DNA of 64,000 nucleotides from Kitasatospora sp. MAA19 (lineage in GTDB: Bacteria > Actinomycetota > Actinomycetes > Streptomycetales > Streptomycetaceae), in assembly GCF_029894125.1 (NCBI RefSeq), contig NZ_JARXYZ010000012.1, positions 184,567-248,566 on the forward strand. The letters run 5' to 3'. Every line of letters begins with the position of its first letter. Position 1 is the stretch's first letter. Below the pieces are notes generated by a model, which was not told the DNA's origin, searched no databases, and saw nothing but the letters and a program-made list of their open reading frames with translations. This document shows positions 25,876-35,212 of this stretch, piece by piece. The translations under genes were made by a program, and so were the position numbers.

Positions 25876-27113
25876 GAACTCTCCAGGGGGATCAGGGCCT
25901 TGACGCGGTAGCCGCCGCGCGGCCGGGGGCCGGTGTGCAGGGTGCCGCCGTAGACGGCGAGGCGTTCGCGCAGGCCGATCAGGCCGTGTCCGTTGCCGGT
26001 GGCGGCGGCGCCGGTGGGGCGGCCGCCGGTGTCGGTGACCTCCACCCGCAGGTGGTCGGGGGCGTACTCGACGGTCACCGCGGCGTCCGCGCCGCCCGCG
26101 TGCTTGACGGTGTTGGTGAGCGCCTCCTGGACCACGCGGTAGGCGGCGAGTTCGACCCCGGGCGGGACGGCCCGGCGCTCGCCGGTGACGGTCAGCTCGA
26201 CCGGCAGCCCGGCCTGCCGGACGCCGTCGACCAGCGCGTCCAGCCGGCCCAGCCCCGGCTGCGGGCTGAGGTCGGCGGTCACGGCCGGGTCGTCGCCTGT
26301 TTCCGAGTCGATCGTCAACAGTCCCATGACGTGCCGCAGTTCGGTCATCGCCGCGCGTCCGCCGCGCTCCACCGCGGCCATCGCCTCACGGGCCTTGTCC
26401 GGGGCGGTGTCCAGGATCTTGCGGGCGGCCCCGGCCTGGATCGTCATCATGCTCACGTTGTGCGTCACCACGTCGTGCAACTCCCGGGCGATACGCGCCC
26501 GTTCGAGCTCCACCGCGCGCTCCAGCGCGGCCAGCTGCTCGCGCTCCAGGGCGGACAGCCGCCGGCGTCCATCCTCCACCCGGCGGCGCCACATCCGCAG
26601 TTCGTAGGCGACCGCGAACACCGGCACCAGGACCAGCAGGGCGATCACCGAGTTCGGGAAGTGCGGCAGCTTGGCATCGTCGAAGAGCACCACCAGGGCC
26701 GCGGCGGCCGCCGGCAGGCTCGGCAGCATCAGCCGGGGGCGGCGCCCGTACGCGGCGGCACTGTAGGCGGCGATGATGACGACCACGCCCGCCGAGTAGG
26801 CGATGTCCGCGGACTGGTGCCGGATGAGCAGGGCGGCCGGCAGCACCGTCCACAGCACGGCCAGCGGGAAGCGGCGGCGCAGCGCCAGCGGCAGTGGCAC
26901 GAGCGGCACCAGCAGCATCAGCCCCCGCCAGGAGGTCTCGTGCGGCCCTGACGCGGTGGTCACGTAGCGGCCGGCGATGCAGGCCAGGAGCAGTGCCAGC
27001 GCGACGTCGAACACCCGGCCGCGCCGGGTCGGCCGGGGCGGCGGGTCGGCGCTCGGGTCGCCGGTGAGGCGGGCCGCCGCGCTCAGCAGGTCCCACCGGG
27101 GGAGGTTGATCAC
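25872..27113 (-). CDS. NarL-type sensor histidine kinase (HisKA_3)
   Basis: About 413 residues from GTG 27113. Four to five predicted membrane helices (VFDVALALLLACIAG ... VIALLVLVPVFAVAYEL) are followed by a coiled linker and the HisKA_3 dimerisation helix with ARELHDVVTHNVSMM (phosphoacceptor His). The ATPase domain shows EALTNTVKHA and GHGLIGLRERL. No large extracellular sensor is visible, so the signal is probably detected in the membrane. An open frame extends to 27257 but that extension is low-complexity Arg/Pro sequence. It forms an operon with the response regulator. Confidence 0.9.
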   Translation of the reverse strand: MINLPRWDLLSAAARLTGDPSADPPPRPTRRGRVFDVALALLLACIAGRYVTTASGPHETSWRGLMLLVPLVPLPLALRRRFPLAVLWTVLPAALLIRHQSADIAYSAGVVVIIAAYSAAAYGRRPRLMLPSLPAAAAALVVLFDDAKLPHFPNSVIALLVLVPVFAVAYELRMWRRRVEDGRRRLSALEREQLAALERAVELERARIARELHDVVTHNVSMMTIQAGAARKILDTAPDKAREAMAAVERGGRAAMTELRHVMGLLTIDSETGDDPAVTADLSPQPGLGRLDALVDGVRQAGLPVELTVTGERRAVPPGVELAAYRVVQEALTNTVKHAGGADAAVTVEYAPDHLRVEVTDTGGRPTGAAATGNGHGLIGLRERLAVYGGTLHTGPRPRGGYRVKALIPLESS

Positions 27114-27293
27114 CGGGACATTCTGGCGGGCCGGGTGCCGCCGCGAACAGCCCCGGTTCGGCGGTCGTCCGCTCCACCCGGCGACTACCTCGGAAGGATG
27201 ACCCCGCGCGGTGTCCGTCCGACGCGGTACGGAACATGGCGCGGGCGGCGGACGCACTGCGGGCGGAGTAGCGGTGCGCGGGGCGGGGGCGGG

Positions 27294-27863
27294 TCAGCCG
27301 CCCCCGGCAGCCTTGTCCTCGCCCGTCCTCCGCTCGCCCGTCCTCTGCTCGCTCGTCCGGCCCTCGTCCGTCCGGTCTCCCTCCGCCTTGTGCTCGGCGG
27401 CCCGGACCTGCTCGGTGAAGGTGTGCGCGTCGATCCGTTCGACCGTGGCCCCGTGCCGGGCGGCCAGTTCGTCGGCCGGGTCGGGGGAGGACTCCCGCAG
27501 CTCCAGGACGAGCAGCGCGCCGCCGTCCGGGACCCGGGGCGAGAGCATGATCAGCCCGGCGCCGCCCTCCGTCGCCCGGCCCTCCTCGGCGGCGTTGCCG
27601 AGCGCCGCACCCGCCGCGAACCCGAGCAGGACGCCGATCGGCCCGCCGAGCAGTCCCACCAGGCCGCCGAGGACGCCGGAGCCGACGGTGGCCACGCCCG
27701 CACCCCGGGTGAAGGCGTCCCTGACCTCCAGCAGGCCGTCGGCGCTGCGCTCCAGGGCCGCCACCTGCCGCAGGCCCGGCAGGTGCTGCGCCTCGTCGAA
27801 GGCCGGCCGCCACGCGGCGGCGTCCGGGAAGGTCAGCAGGACGACGTTGTGCTGGTCGCTCAT
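27294..27863 (-). CDS. DUF1269-like protein with glycine-rich membrane hairpin
   Basis: 189 residues. The N-terminus (HNVVLLTFPDAAAWRPAFDEAQHL) is followed by VRDAFTRGAGVATVGSGVLGGLVGLLGGPIGVLLGFAAG, a Gly-rich hydrophobic hairpin typical of DUF1269/general-stress-like proteins. The C-terminal 30 residues are a degenerate repeat of R-T-x-E units built from an imperfect DNA repeat at 27306-27375. ATG 27863 was preferred over an in-frame upstream start. Function is unknown. It lies upstream of the kinase gene on the same strand with a 180-bp gap. Confidence 0.7.
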   Translation of the reverse strand: MSDQHNVVLLTFPDAAAWRPAFDEAQHLPGLRQVAALERSADGLLEVRDAFTRGAGVATVGSGVLGGLVGLLGGPIGVLLGFAAGAALGNAAEEGRATEGGAGLIMLSPRVPDGGALLVLELRESSPDPADELAARHGATVERIDAHTFTEQVRAAEHKAEGDRTDEGRTSEQRTGERRTGEDKAAGGG

Positions 27864-28230
27864 CGCGCTCCGATCGGGCCGGGGCCGGGGGTGCCGGGTT
27901 CCATCGTGACCCTCGGTGCCCGGCCCGGCCACAGGAGCGGCCGTCGGCGCGGACTGCCCGGGGCCCGTCCGTTCAAACGTGGGCCCCGGTTCGGGTGCCC
28001 GCCACCGCCCGGATTCCGGACAGGTGTACAGGGGCAGGAGGGCCGACGGGCCGCCCGGGGCACGGGCCCGGCCTGCGGGAACGGGACCCCGGTGGTCGAC
28101 ATCGACACTATTTCGACCCTGGCCGAAATTTGGCCCGGTGCGCTGCCCGCCCCTGGTGTGACGGGTGTGGCGGTGTCAGGATCCCGACCCGGCACGACCG
28201 TGCCAGACCCGACCGTCTGAAGGAGGCACC
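27864..28230. other. divergent intergenic region before the lanthipeptide precursor, 367 bp
   Basis: No gene. It should carry the promoter of the lanthipeptide genes. It contains an inverted repeat ATTTCG-(8)-CGAAAT at 28110-28129, about 100 bp before the precursor start, a possible operator. Confidence 0.45.
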
Positions 28231-28410
28231 ATGCAGCCCACGGCTGAGCAGGTCCGCGCGCTCAAGGACGAGGACTACCGGCTCACCCTCGGCCAGGGCC
28301 ACCAGGTCCACCCGGCCGGCGACCTGTCGGACGAGGTCTACGTGACCGCCGCGGTGCAGTCCGGCACCTGTGGCGGCTGGAGCAGCTGCGGCCAGGTCTG
28401 CAGCTTCTGA
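28231..28410 (+). CDS. class II lanthipeptide precursor peptide
   Basis: 59 residues; ATG 28231 follows AAGGAGG at 5 nt. The acidic leader (residues 1 to about 42, with EDYRLTLGQG, HPAGDLSDEV) lacks a Gly-Gly cleavage site. The C-terminal core SGTCGGWSSCGQVCSF holds Cys47, Cys53, Cys57 and Ser/Thr at 44, 46, 51, 52 and 58, enough for up to three (methyl)lanthionine rings. The LanM gene starts 147 bp downstream, separated by a strong hairpin. The product is not one I recognise, and the cleavage point is uncertain (TAAVQ/S is a candidate). Confidence 0.8.
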   Translation: MQPTAEQVRALKDEDYRLTLGQGHQVHPAGDLSDEVYVTAAVQSGTCGGWSSCGQVCSF

Positions 28411-28416
28411 GCCCGC

Positions 28417-28466
28417 CGTCCGCGGCGCGGGCCCCGGCCGCACCGCCGGAGCCCGCGCCGCGGACG
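28417..28466 (+). terminator. partial terminator/attenuator between precursor and lanM
   Basis: 16-bp perfect stem (arm CGTCCGCGGCGCGGGC) with five more pairs inside the loop, starting 7 nt after the precursor stop. Its position would make precursor mRNA more abundant than enzyme mRNA. Confidence 0.6.
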
Positions 28467-28556
28467 CCCGACCCGACGGCCGCGCCGCGGCAGCACCGCC
28501 GGGGCGCCCCGCCCGCCGCCCCGCCTTCAGCCGATGACAGAGAGGCCGCACCGCCC

Positions 28557-31500
28557 GTGGTTGACGCGTCCGAACTCCGCCGGGCCGCCGCCCGGGCCCT
28601 CCCGCTCGCCGACCGGGGGCCCCGGCCCGGCGCCGCCGGGAAGGACCCGGAACGGGCCGGCCGGATCCTCGACCGCTGGCGCGCCCAACCACCCTTCGAC
28701 CGGGACGGCTGGTTCGAACGCCGCCTCGCCGCCGACGGCCTCGACCCGGACGGGCTGCGCGCCCTGCTCGCCGAGGACCCGGACGCGCTCGCCGACCGCC
28801 TCGGCACGCCGCCGTGGGCCGAACGCCTCGCCGCCGCCTTCGAGGCCGGGCCCGCCCTCGACCTCACCCTCGGCCTCCCCGAGGAGCAGGCCTTCGCCCG
28901 GCTCGCCGGCCCGCTGCTCGCGGACGCCCGCGACCGCCTGCGCACCGGCCTCGCCGCCCTGCCACTGGCCGACCTCGGGACCCCCGAGGAGCTGACCGCA
29001 CTCGTCCTGCCCGCGCTCACCGCCGCCGCGCACGCGACCGCCGTCCGCACCGTCATCACCGAACTCCACATCGCCCACCTGGGCGGCGAGTTGACCGGCG
29101 ACACCCCCGAGCGGCGCTACCGGGACTTCCTCGACCGGCTCACCGAACCCGAGCGGGCGCTCCGACTCCTCACGGAGTACCCGGTGTTGGCGTACCGGCT
29201 CAGCGTCGGTGCCGAGCAGTGGACCGACACCTGCCTCACCCTCTACCGCCGCCTCGCCGCCGACCTCCCCGCCCTCGCCCGCACCTTCGCCGACGGCCGC
29301 CCGCTCGGCCGGCTCACCGAACTCGCCACCGGCCTCGGCGACCCGCACCGCGGCGGCGCCACCGTCAGCGCCCTGCGCTTCGAACACGGCACCCGGATCG
29401 TCTACAAGCCGCGCCCGCTCGGCGCCGAGACCCACTTCCAGCACCTCCTGCGCTGGCTCAACCCGCGACTGCGGCTGCCGCTGCACGACCTCGCCCACCT
29501 GGCCCGCGACGGCTACGGCTGGGTCGCCTACGTCACCGCCGAACCGGCCCGCGACAACGCCGAGTTGAGCGCCTTCTACCACCGCGCCGGGACACTCGCC
29601 GCGCTGCTGTACGTGCTGGACGCGGTCGACTGCCACGCCCAGAACCTGCTCGCCGTCCGCGACCAGCCCGTACTGATCGACCTGGAGGCACTGCTCCACC
29701 CCGACCTGCCCGAACCCGTCAAGGAGCTCTCCGAGTCCGAACGGCTCGCCCGACACCAGGCCCGGCACTCCGTCCTGCGCTCCGGCCTGCTGCCCGAACG
29801 GATGTGGGACGAGGGCAACGGCGGTACCGACCTCTCCGCCCTCGGCTGGGACCCGGCCAGCCTGCCGCCCCGCCCGGCGCCCGTCCTGGTCGACCAGGGC
29901 ACCGACCGGCTCCGGCTGGAGTACCGCCGGATGCCCGTCGTGGCGCCCGACAGCCGGCCCGTCCCGGCCGGACAGCCGCTGCGGCTGGCCGACCACGTCG
30001 GCGAACTCGAAGCCGGCTTCACCGAGGCCTATCGGTTGCTTGCCGCCCACAAGGACCAACTCCGCGACCTCATCAGGGCGTTCGCCGCCGACGAGACCCG
30101 GATGCTGCGCCGCGACACCTTCGAGTACCGCAGTCTTTCCAGCACCGCCTGCCACCCCGACCTGCTCCGCGACGGCCTCGACCAGGACCGGCACCTCGAC
30201 CGGCTCTGGGCGCTCGCCGCCTGGGAGGAGCACGCGCTCGCCTACGTCGACCACGAACGCGCCGACCTCTGGCGCGGCGACGTCCCGGTGTTCACCATCC
30301 GCCCCGACGGCGTCGACGCCCGCTCCTCCACCGGCGCCGTCATCCCCGGCGTCACCGACCGGCCCGCACTCGACCTCGCCCTCGCCAAGGCGGGCGTCCT
30401 CGGGGAGGAGGACCTGACCCGCCAACTCCAGCTGCTGCGCCTGTCGGTGACCACTGCGGACGGCGCCCGCGAGCCGCGCCGCCGCCCGGTGGCGGTCCGT
30501 GCCGCGAGGCCCGGCGAGCCGGCCGAGGGTCTCGCCGCCCGCGCCCTCGCCAAGGCCGTCGAAGCCGGCGGGCAGCTGCTCCGCGAGGCCTACCGGGGGA
30601 GTGCCGACCTCGCCTGGGTCGGCCCCAACTGGGCCCCGCCCGGTCGTTGGGCGCCCGCCGAACTCGGCCCCGACCTCTACAGCGGGACGGCCGGCGTCAC
30701 CCTCTTCCTGCACCAGCTCGCCACGGCCACCGGGGAGCGGGAGCACCGGCAGGCGGCCACCGCCGCGGAAGTGACGCTCCGGCACCAGGTCCGGCGGCGC
30801 GCCGACCGCCTGGGCGGCGGCCTGGCCGGTACCGGCGGGGTGCTCTACGCGCTGGCCCACCTCGCGGCCCACCACCAGGACGCCGAACTCGACGCCCTGG
30901 GGGCCCTGGTGGTCTCCCGGATCGCCGCCACCGCCGCCGAGGACACCCAGCACGAGCTCATCGCCGGGAACGCCGGCTCCATCGGCGGGCTGCTCGCCTG
31001 GGAGGCGGTCCGCCCGGGGCCCGCGGTCACCGACGCCCTCGCCGTCTGCGCCGAGCGCCTCGTGCAGGCCGCCGCCCCGCACCCCGAAGGCGGCGTCGGC
31101 TGGCTGCCCGCCTCCCTCGCCGGCACCGCCGCCCGCCCGTTGGCCGGCTTCGCCCACGGGGGCTCCGGCATCGCCTGGGCGCTCGCCCGGGCCGGCCACC
31201 GCCTCGGCGACCCGCGACTGCCTCAACTCGCCCTCGCCGCAGTCGCGTACGAACGCACCCTGTTCGACCAGGCCGCCGCCAACTGGCGCGACGTCCGCGA
31301 GGACGGCGGCCCCGGCGCCCCCTCCTACCCCACCCTCTGGTGCCACGGCGCCGCCGGCATCTCCCTGGCCCGCACCGAACTCGCCGAACTCCTGTCCGGC
31401 GACGACGAGTTGCTCCTCGCCGAACGCGACACCGCCCTCACTACCGTGCTGGGCGAGGGCTTCGGCCACAACTTCTCGCTCTGCCACGGCGACCTCGGCA

Positions 31501-31733
31501 ACCTCGAACCCCTCCTCCTCGCCGGCGGCCCATGGCGCGCGGCCGCCCTCCGCCAGGCGCAGTCCACCCTCGACGACCTCGACACCCGGGGCTGGATCTG
31601 TGGCCTCCCGCAGGGCGCCCACAGCCCCTCCCTCATGGTCGGCCTCGCCGGTATCGGCCACGGCCTCCTCCGCCTCGCGGCCCCCGCCACCACCCCGTCC
31701 CTCCTCGCCCTCCACCCCCCGACCCGCTCCTGA
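28557..31733 (+). CDS. lanM: class II lanthipeptide synthetase LanM
   Basis: 1058 residues. The N-terminal dehydratase (DUF4135) region includes GDPHRGGATVSALRFEHGTRIVYKPRPLGAETHF and VYVL-DAVDCHAQNLLA-type kinase-like elements. The C-terminal LanC cyclase domain keeps zinc ligands in LWCHGAAGI (Cys929-His930) and LCHGDLGN (Cys976-His977). It dehydrates Ser/Thr in the core and adds Cys thiols to form lanthionine rings. GTG 28557 is the likely start with GAGAGG 11 nt upstream. It follows the precursor gene and precedes the exporter. Confidence 0.95.
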   Translation: MVDASELRRAAARALPLADRGPRPGAAGKDPERAGRILDRWRAQPPFDRDGWFERRLAADGLDPDGLRALLAEDPDALADRLGTPPWAERLAAAFEAGPALDLTLGLPEEQAFARLAGPLLADARDRLRTGLAALPLADLGTPEELTALVLPALTAAAHATAVRTVITELHIAHLGGELTGDTPERRYRDFLDRLTEPERALRLLTEYPVLAYRLSVGAEQWTDTCLTLYRRLAADLPALARTFADGRPLGRLTELATGLGDPHRGGATVSALRFEHGTRIVYKPRPLGAETHFQHLLRWLNPRLRLPLHDLAHLARDGYGWVAYVTAEPARDNAELSAFYHRAGTLAALLYVLDAVDCHAQNLLAVRDQPVLIDLEALLHPDLPEPVKELSESERLARHQARHSVLRSGLLPERMWDEGNGGTDLSALGWDPASLPPRPAPVLVDQGTDRLRLEYRRMPVVAPDSRPVPAGQPLRLADHVGELEAGFTEAYRLLAAHKDQLRDLIRAFAADETRMLRRDTFEYRSLSSTACHPDLLRDGLDQDRHLDRLWALAAWEEHALAYVDHERADLWRGDVPVFTIRPDGVDARSSTGAVIPGVTDRPALDLALAKAGVLGEEDLTRQLQLLRLSVTTADGAREPRRRPVAVRAARPGEPAEGLAARALAKAVEAGGQLLREAYRGSADLAWVGPNWAPPGRWAPAELGPDLYSGTAGVTLFLHQLATATGEREHRQAATAAEVTLRHQVRRRADRLGGGLAGTGGVLYALAHLAAHHQDAELDALGALVVSRIAATAAEDTQHELIAGNAGSIGGLLAWEAVRPGPAVTDALAVCAERLVQAAAPHPEGGVGWLPASLAGTAARPLAGFAHGGSGIAWALARAGHRLGDPRLPQLALAAVAYERTLFDQAAANWRDVREDGGPGAPSYPTLWCHGAAGISLARTELAELLSGDDELLLAERDTALTTVLGEGFGHNFSLCHGDLGNLEPLLLAGGPWRAAALRQAQSTLDDLDTRGWICGLPQGAHSPSLMVGLAGIGHGLLRLAAPATTPSLLALHPPTRS

Positions 31734-32130
31734 CCCGACCGCCCCCGGCACACCCCGCGCCCGACCCGACCGCCCCGGCACACCCCGTGCCGGGGGGTTC
31801 CTGTGATCGTCGGATCGCATGCCCGCAGTGCGCCGCAGCCTGCCCTCGAATCGAACATCGCGGACCCCTCCGGTGATCGATTGCCACCAACTCGCCGTCG
31901 CCGACACGGAATCGCCCGGATCGAGTGAGACCCGCCGGGACACGCCGGACGGCCCCGCGGACCGCTGCCAGGATCGGGGTCCGCACCGGCAGCCCTCCCT
32001 TCGCAGCGTGCCCATCGGCACCGCTGCCGCCCCACCACGCCCACCCGGCGCTGAGGGCTGCCCGCGTGCGGATCCGCTGCGGCCACCGGCTACCGGCCAC
32101 CGGCCGCCGTACGAGGGAGCAGGGAGCGCT
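31734..32130. other. intergenic region between lanM and exporter, 397 bp
   Basis: No gene recognised. It starts with two imperfect copies of a 26-bp unit (CGACCCGACCGCC...CACCCCG, about 31735 and 31762) that run into the lanM terminator. The rest presumably contains a separate promoter for the exporter. Confidence 0.5.
31773..31795 (+). terminator. lanM terminator
   Basis: CCCCGGCAC-ACCCC-GTGCCGGGG, perfect 9-bp stem followed by GGTTCCTGT, 40 bp after the lanM stop. Confidence 0.65.
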
Positions 32131-34053
32131 GTGTCCGAGCAGATCGCGAAACCGGAGATGCCCCGACCACGACAGGAGGATGAGCACGACGAGGAGCTGC
32201 ACCTGCGGTTCCCCGGCGACCGCCGGGCCGAGGCCGGTGCCTCGATGTCGGCGAGCGCGATGCTGCGCCGCCTGCCGCACCTGGTGCGCCGTGCGCTGGC
32301 GCTGGCCTGGGCGGCCGACCGGACGTCCACCGGGTTGCTGCTGGTCTGCCAGGCACTGGCGGGCGTGTTCGGGGCGCTGGCGCTGTACGCCACCACCGGT
32401 ACCCTGGGCGCGCTGCTGGTGGCGGGCCCGGTGGGGGAGCACCTGCACACCGCCGCGCCGTCGCTGCTCCTGCTGACCGTCTCCGCCGGACTGCGGGCCG
32501 TGCTGGGGATCGCCGTGGTCGGCCTGTCCGGCCGGGTGTCGCCGCGGATCACCCGGGAGGCGGAGCTGGCGCTGATCGCGGCCGGGTGCGCCGCCGAGCT
32601 GAAGGCGTACGACGAACCCGCGTACAACGAGCAGTGGGAGGCGGCGGACCGGGGCGCCTCGACCACGCCGGACCTCCTCTCCAACGCCCAGGACGTGATC
32701 GCCTCCACGGTCTCGCTGGCGGCGGCCGCGGGCGTCCTGGCGACGCTCCACCCGTGGCTGGTGCCGCTGCTGCTGCTCGGTTCGGTGCCGACCGCGGTGG
32801 CGGCCGTCCGGACGGCCCGGATCCACTACCTGGCAGCGGTGGCCACCAACGAGGACCGTGGCGCGCTGCGCGTGTACCGCTGGTTCCTGATCGACAAGAC
32901 CCGGGCCGACCAGGTCCGTTCGGACCAGGTCACACCGTTCCTGATGGCCAAGTACCGCCGGGCCGAGGCGAAGATCGTCGCGGCCACGGACCGGGCGACC
33001 CGGGAGGCGGCCAAGGTGTCCCTGCTCGCGGCGCTGGGCACGGGGGCGGGCAGCGCGCTGATCTGGGGCACGCTGCTCTACCTGGTGGCGAGCGGCCGGA
33101 TCGACCTGGCGGCCGCGGGCACGGCGACGTTCGCGCTGCGGACGGCCTCGTCCGGCTTGCAGGGCCTGGTCGGCAACGGCGCCCGGCTGTACCGGATGGG
33201 CCTGTACCTGGACGACTACTTCACCTTCCTGGACGAGGCGGGCGGGCACCGGATCCGGCGCGGCCAGGTCGTGCCCGGCGCGCCGCAGCTGGTCGAGGTC
33301 GCGGACCTCGGCCACACCTATCCGGGCGAGCAGAAGGATCCGGCGCTGCGCGGCGTCAGCATGACCTTGCGGGCCGGTGAGGTGGTGGCGGTGATCGGCC
33401 AGAACGGCAGCGGCAAGTCGACGCTGCTGAAGCTGCTGTCCGGCCTCTACCTGCCGCAGTCCGGCCGGATCAGCTGGGACGGCGTGCCGGTGGAGGAGTT
33501 GGACGCGGACGGGATGTGGTCGCGGGTGGCCCGGGTGCCGCAGGAGTTCGCGCGCTGGCCGCTCGGCGCGGCCGAGAACGTCCACCTGGGGCACGTCACC
33601 GAGCAGGTGATGGCGGACGTGGAGCGGGCGGCGGAGCGGACGGGCTTCGACGAGGTCGTGTCCCGGCTGCGCTCGGGCTGGCGCACCCTGCTGGCCCAGG
33701 GCTGGTGGGGCGGCGCCGAGTTGTCCGGCGGCGGCTGGCAGCGGGCGGCGGTGGCCCGGGCGCTGTACCGGACGGTGCGCAGCCCGGGGCTGCTGATCCT
33801 GGACGAGCCGACCTCGGACCTGGACCCGCGCGCGGAGCACCGCATCCTGCACGCCCTGCGCGCCCTCGCCCCGGGCCGGATCACCCTCCTCGTCACCCAC
33901 AACATCGCCAACGCGGCGGTGGCGGACCGGGTGATCGTGATGGACCAGGGCCGGATCGTGCAGACCGGCACCTGGGCGGAGCTGGCGGCCCGCCCGGACG
34001 GACTGTTCCGCGAACTGCTGGACCTCCAGCGCGACCGGGCCGTCCCGGCCTAG
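32131..34053 (+). CDS. ABC transporter, fused membrane and ATPase domains (peptide exporter)
   Basis: 640 residues from GTG 32131 (GGGAG 6 nt upstream). A charged tail of about 40 residues is followed by a transmembrane domain with about five to six helices and an ATPase domain with GQNGSGKS (Walker A), LSGGGWQRAA (signature with G for Q), LLILDEPTSDLD (Walker B) and the H-loop LLVTHN. There is no N-terminal C39 peptidase, so it would export but not process the leader. It is most simply the exporter of the lanthipeptide; it also lies next to the P450-RiPP genes and could serve both. Confidence 0.88.
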   Translation: MSEQIAKPEMPRPRQEDEHDEELHLRFPGDRRAEAGASMSASAMLRRLPHLVRRALALAWAADRTSTGLLLVCQALAGVFGALALYATTGTLGALLVAGPVGEHLHTAAPSLLLLTVSAGLRAVLGIAVVGLSGRVSPRITREAELALIAAGCAAELKAYDEPAYNEQWEAADRGASTTPDLLSNAQDVIASTVSLAAAAGVLATLHPWLVPLLLLGSVPTAVAAVRTARIHYLAAVATNEDRGALRVYRWFLIDKTRADQVRSDQVTPFLMAKYRRAEAKIVAATDRATREAAKVSLLAALGTGAGSALIWGTLLYLVASGRIDLAAAGTATFALRTASSGLQGLVGNGARLYRMGLYLDDYFTFLDEAGGHRIRRGQVVPGAPQLVEVADLGHTYPGEQKDPALRGVSMTLRAGEVVAVIGQNGSGKSTLLKLLSGLYLPQSGRISWDGVPVEELDADGMWSRVARVPQEFARWPLGAAENVHLGHVTEQVMADVERAAERTGFDEVVSRLRSGWRTLLAQGWWGGAELSGGGWQRAAVARALYRTVRSPGLLILDEPTSDLDPRAEHRILHALRALAPGRITLLVTHNIANAAVADRVIVMDQGRIVQTGTWAELAARPDGLFRELLDLQRDRAVPA

Positions 34054-34070
34054 GAGTCCGCGCGTGCAGG

Positions 34071-34116
34071 GGGCTCCGCACCGTCCGGGACATCAGGACC
34101 GGACGGTGCGGAGCCC
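34071..34116. terminator. bidirectional terminator joining two RiPP clusters
   Basis: Perfect 18-bp stem (arm GGGCTCCGCACCGTCCGG) with a 10-nt loop, between the exporter stop and the convergent JmjC gene stop. Confidence 0.85.
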
Positions 34117-34136
34117 GGGCACGCGGTGACTGTGCG

Positions 34137-35153
34137 TCAGCGCGCGGTGCGTTCCGCGCCGCCGCGCAGCCTGCGCCAGGTGCGGCCGACGGATGCCAGC
34201 CCGGTGAGCCTGGCGCCGGGCCCGTCGGTCTCCCAGTTCCGGGCCGTCTCGGCGAGCGTCTGCGGATGCGCCTGAGGCATCGCGACCGGTCGCCGCGTCT
34301 GCGCGGCCCGGGCGGCGAGCCGCACGTCCTCCGGTTCGATCGTGTCGAGCTTCGCCCGGACGTGGCCGAGCAGCGTGGCGCAGGCGTCGGCGATCGCGGC
34401 CTCGCCCAGCGGGCGCGGCGGGAGGTCCAGTCCTTCGGACAAGCACTGCTCCAGGGCCGTGCGCAGGTCCTGGAGGGAGATGTCGCGGATCGTCAGCGAC
34501 AGGTGGGCGGACAGTCCGGCGGCGCCCACCGCGCGGTGGGCGTAGCCACGTGGGACGTAGAGCACGCTGCCGGGTTCGAGGACGCTGTGCAGGAGCCGCG
34601 GGGAGTGCTCGTCGTCCGGGAGCTCTCCCGGCGACCAGTCCGCGACCGTCGGGGCGTCGTGGACGTACCAGGTCTTGCGTCCGGCCACCTGGAGGACGAA
34701 CACGTCGGCGTCGTCACGGTGCACCGCGAGACCCTGACCGCCGGCGGGCGTGACGAAGAAGAACGCCTCCACCCGCCGGTCGAGTTCCTCGGACAACCGC
34801 GCCACCAGATCGCCCGTCGGGCGGTGCCACTGGTCGACGCAGCGCAGGAGCAGCGTCGCCCCGGCCTGCAGGAGTTCGACGACCTTCGCGCGGTCGGCGA
34901 AGCCGTCGTACGTCGTGCCGTTGACCACGCGTGACGTGGTGTAGGCGGCGGGCGGGACGGTGACCTTGTTGGAGCGGACCATCTCCAGGTAGGGGGTGCG
35001 CAGCAGTCCGCCGTCGAAGGCGGCGTCCAACGCGTCGAGGTCGAACGGCGCGGCGAGGGTCTCCGGCGTGAAGACCGCGGGCTCGCGCTGCCACTGGCGG
35101 CCGGTGAAGGTCTTGACGTCGCCGACCCAGCCGGCCAGCGTGGGCGATTCCAT
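34137..35153 (-). CDS. JmjC-type Fe(II)/2-oxoglutarate oxygenase
   Basis: 338 residues; ATG 35153. A cupin/JmjC fold is indicated by AVHRDDADVFVLQVAGRKTWYVH (iron ligands His145 and Asp147, with Lys for 2-oxoglutarate in the GRKTW segment) and PGSVLYVPRGYAHRA (third ligand His206). Such enzymes hydroxylate peptide or protein side chains. It is the last of three leftward genes after the 27-residue peptide and the P450, which suggests that it modifies the same peptide. That link is inference from position and strand. Confidence 0.8.
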   Translation of the reverse strand: MESPTLAGWVGDVKTFTGRQWQREPAVFTPETLAAPFDLDALDAAFDGGLLRTPYLEMVRSNKVTVPPAAYTTSRVVNGTTYDGFADRAKVVELLQAGATLLLRCVDQWHRPTGDLVARLSEELDRRVEAFFFVTPAGGQGLAVHRDDADVFVLQVAGRKTWYVHDAPTVADWSPGELPDDEHSPRLLHSVLEPGSVLYVPRGYAHRAVGAAGLSAHLSLTIRDISLQDLRTALEQCLSEGLDLPPRPLGEAAIADACATLLGHVRAKLDTIEPEDVRLAARAAQTRRPVAMPQAHPQTLAETARNWETDGPGARLTGLASVGRTWRRLRGGAERTAR

Positions 35154-35212
35154 GGTGGTTCCCGTGGTGTCAGGGTGTTCGGTGCGCGCGGCCGGAAGCG
35201 TCGGCCCCCAGG

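Noticed and set aside
27306..27375. Short GC-rich repeat resembling a CRISPR-like array
   Set aside because: It encodes an R-T-x-E tail in the DUF1269-like protein; units are imperfect and without spacers.
28527..32708. 1393-codon open frame on the minus strand
   Set aside because: It lies exactly antisense to lanM and the exporter, has Gly/Glu/Val-rich low-complexity protein and no motif; it is a high-GC shadow frame.
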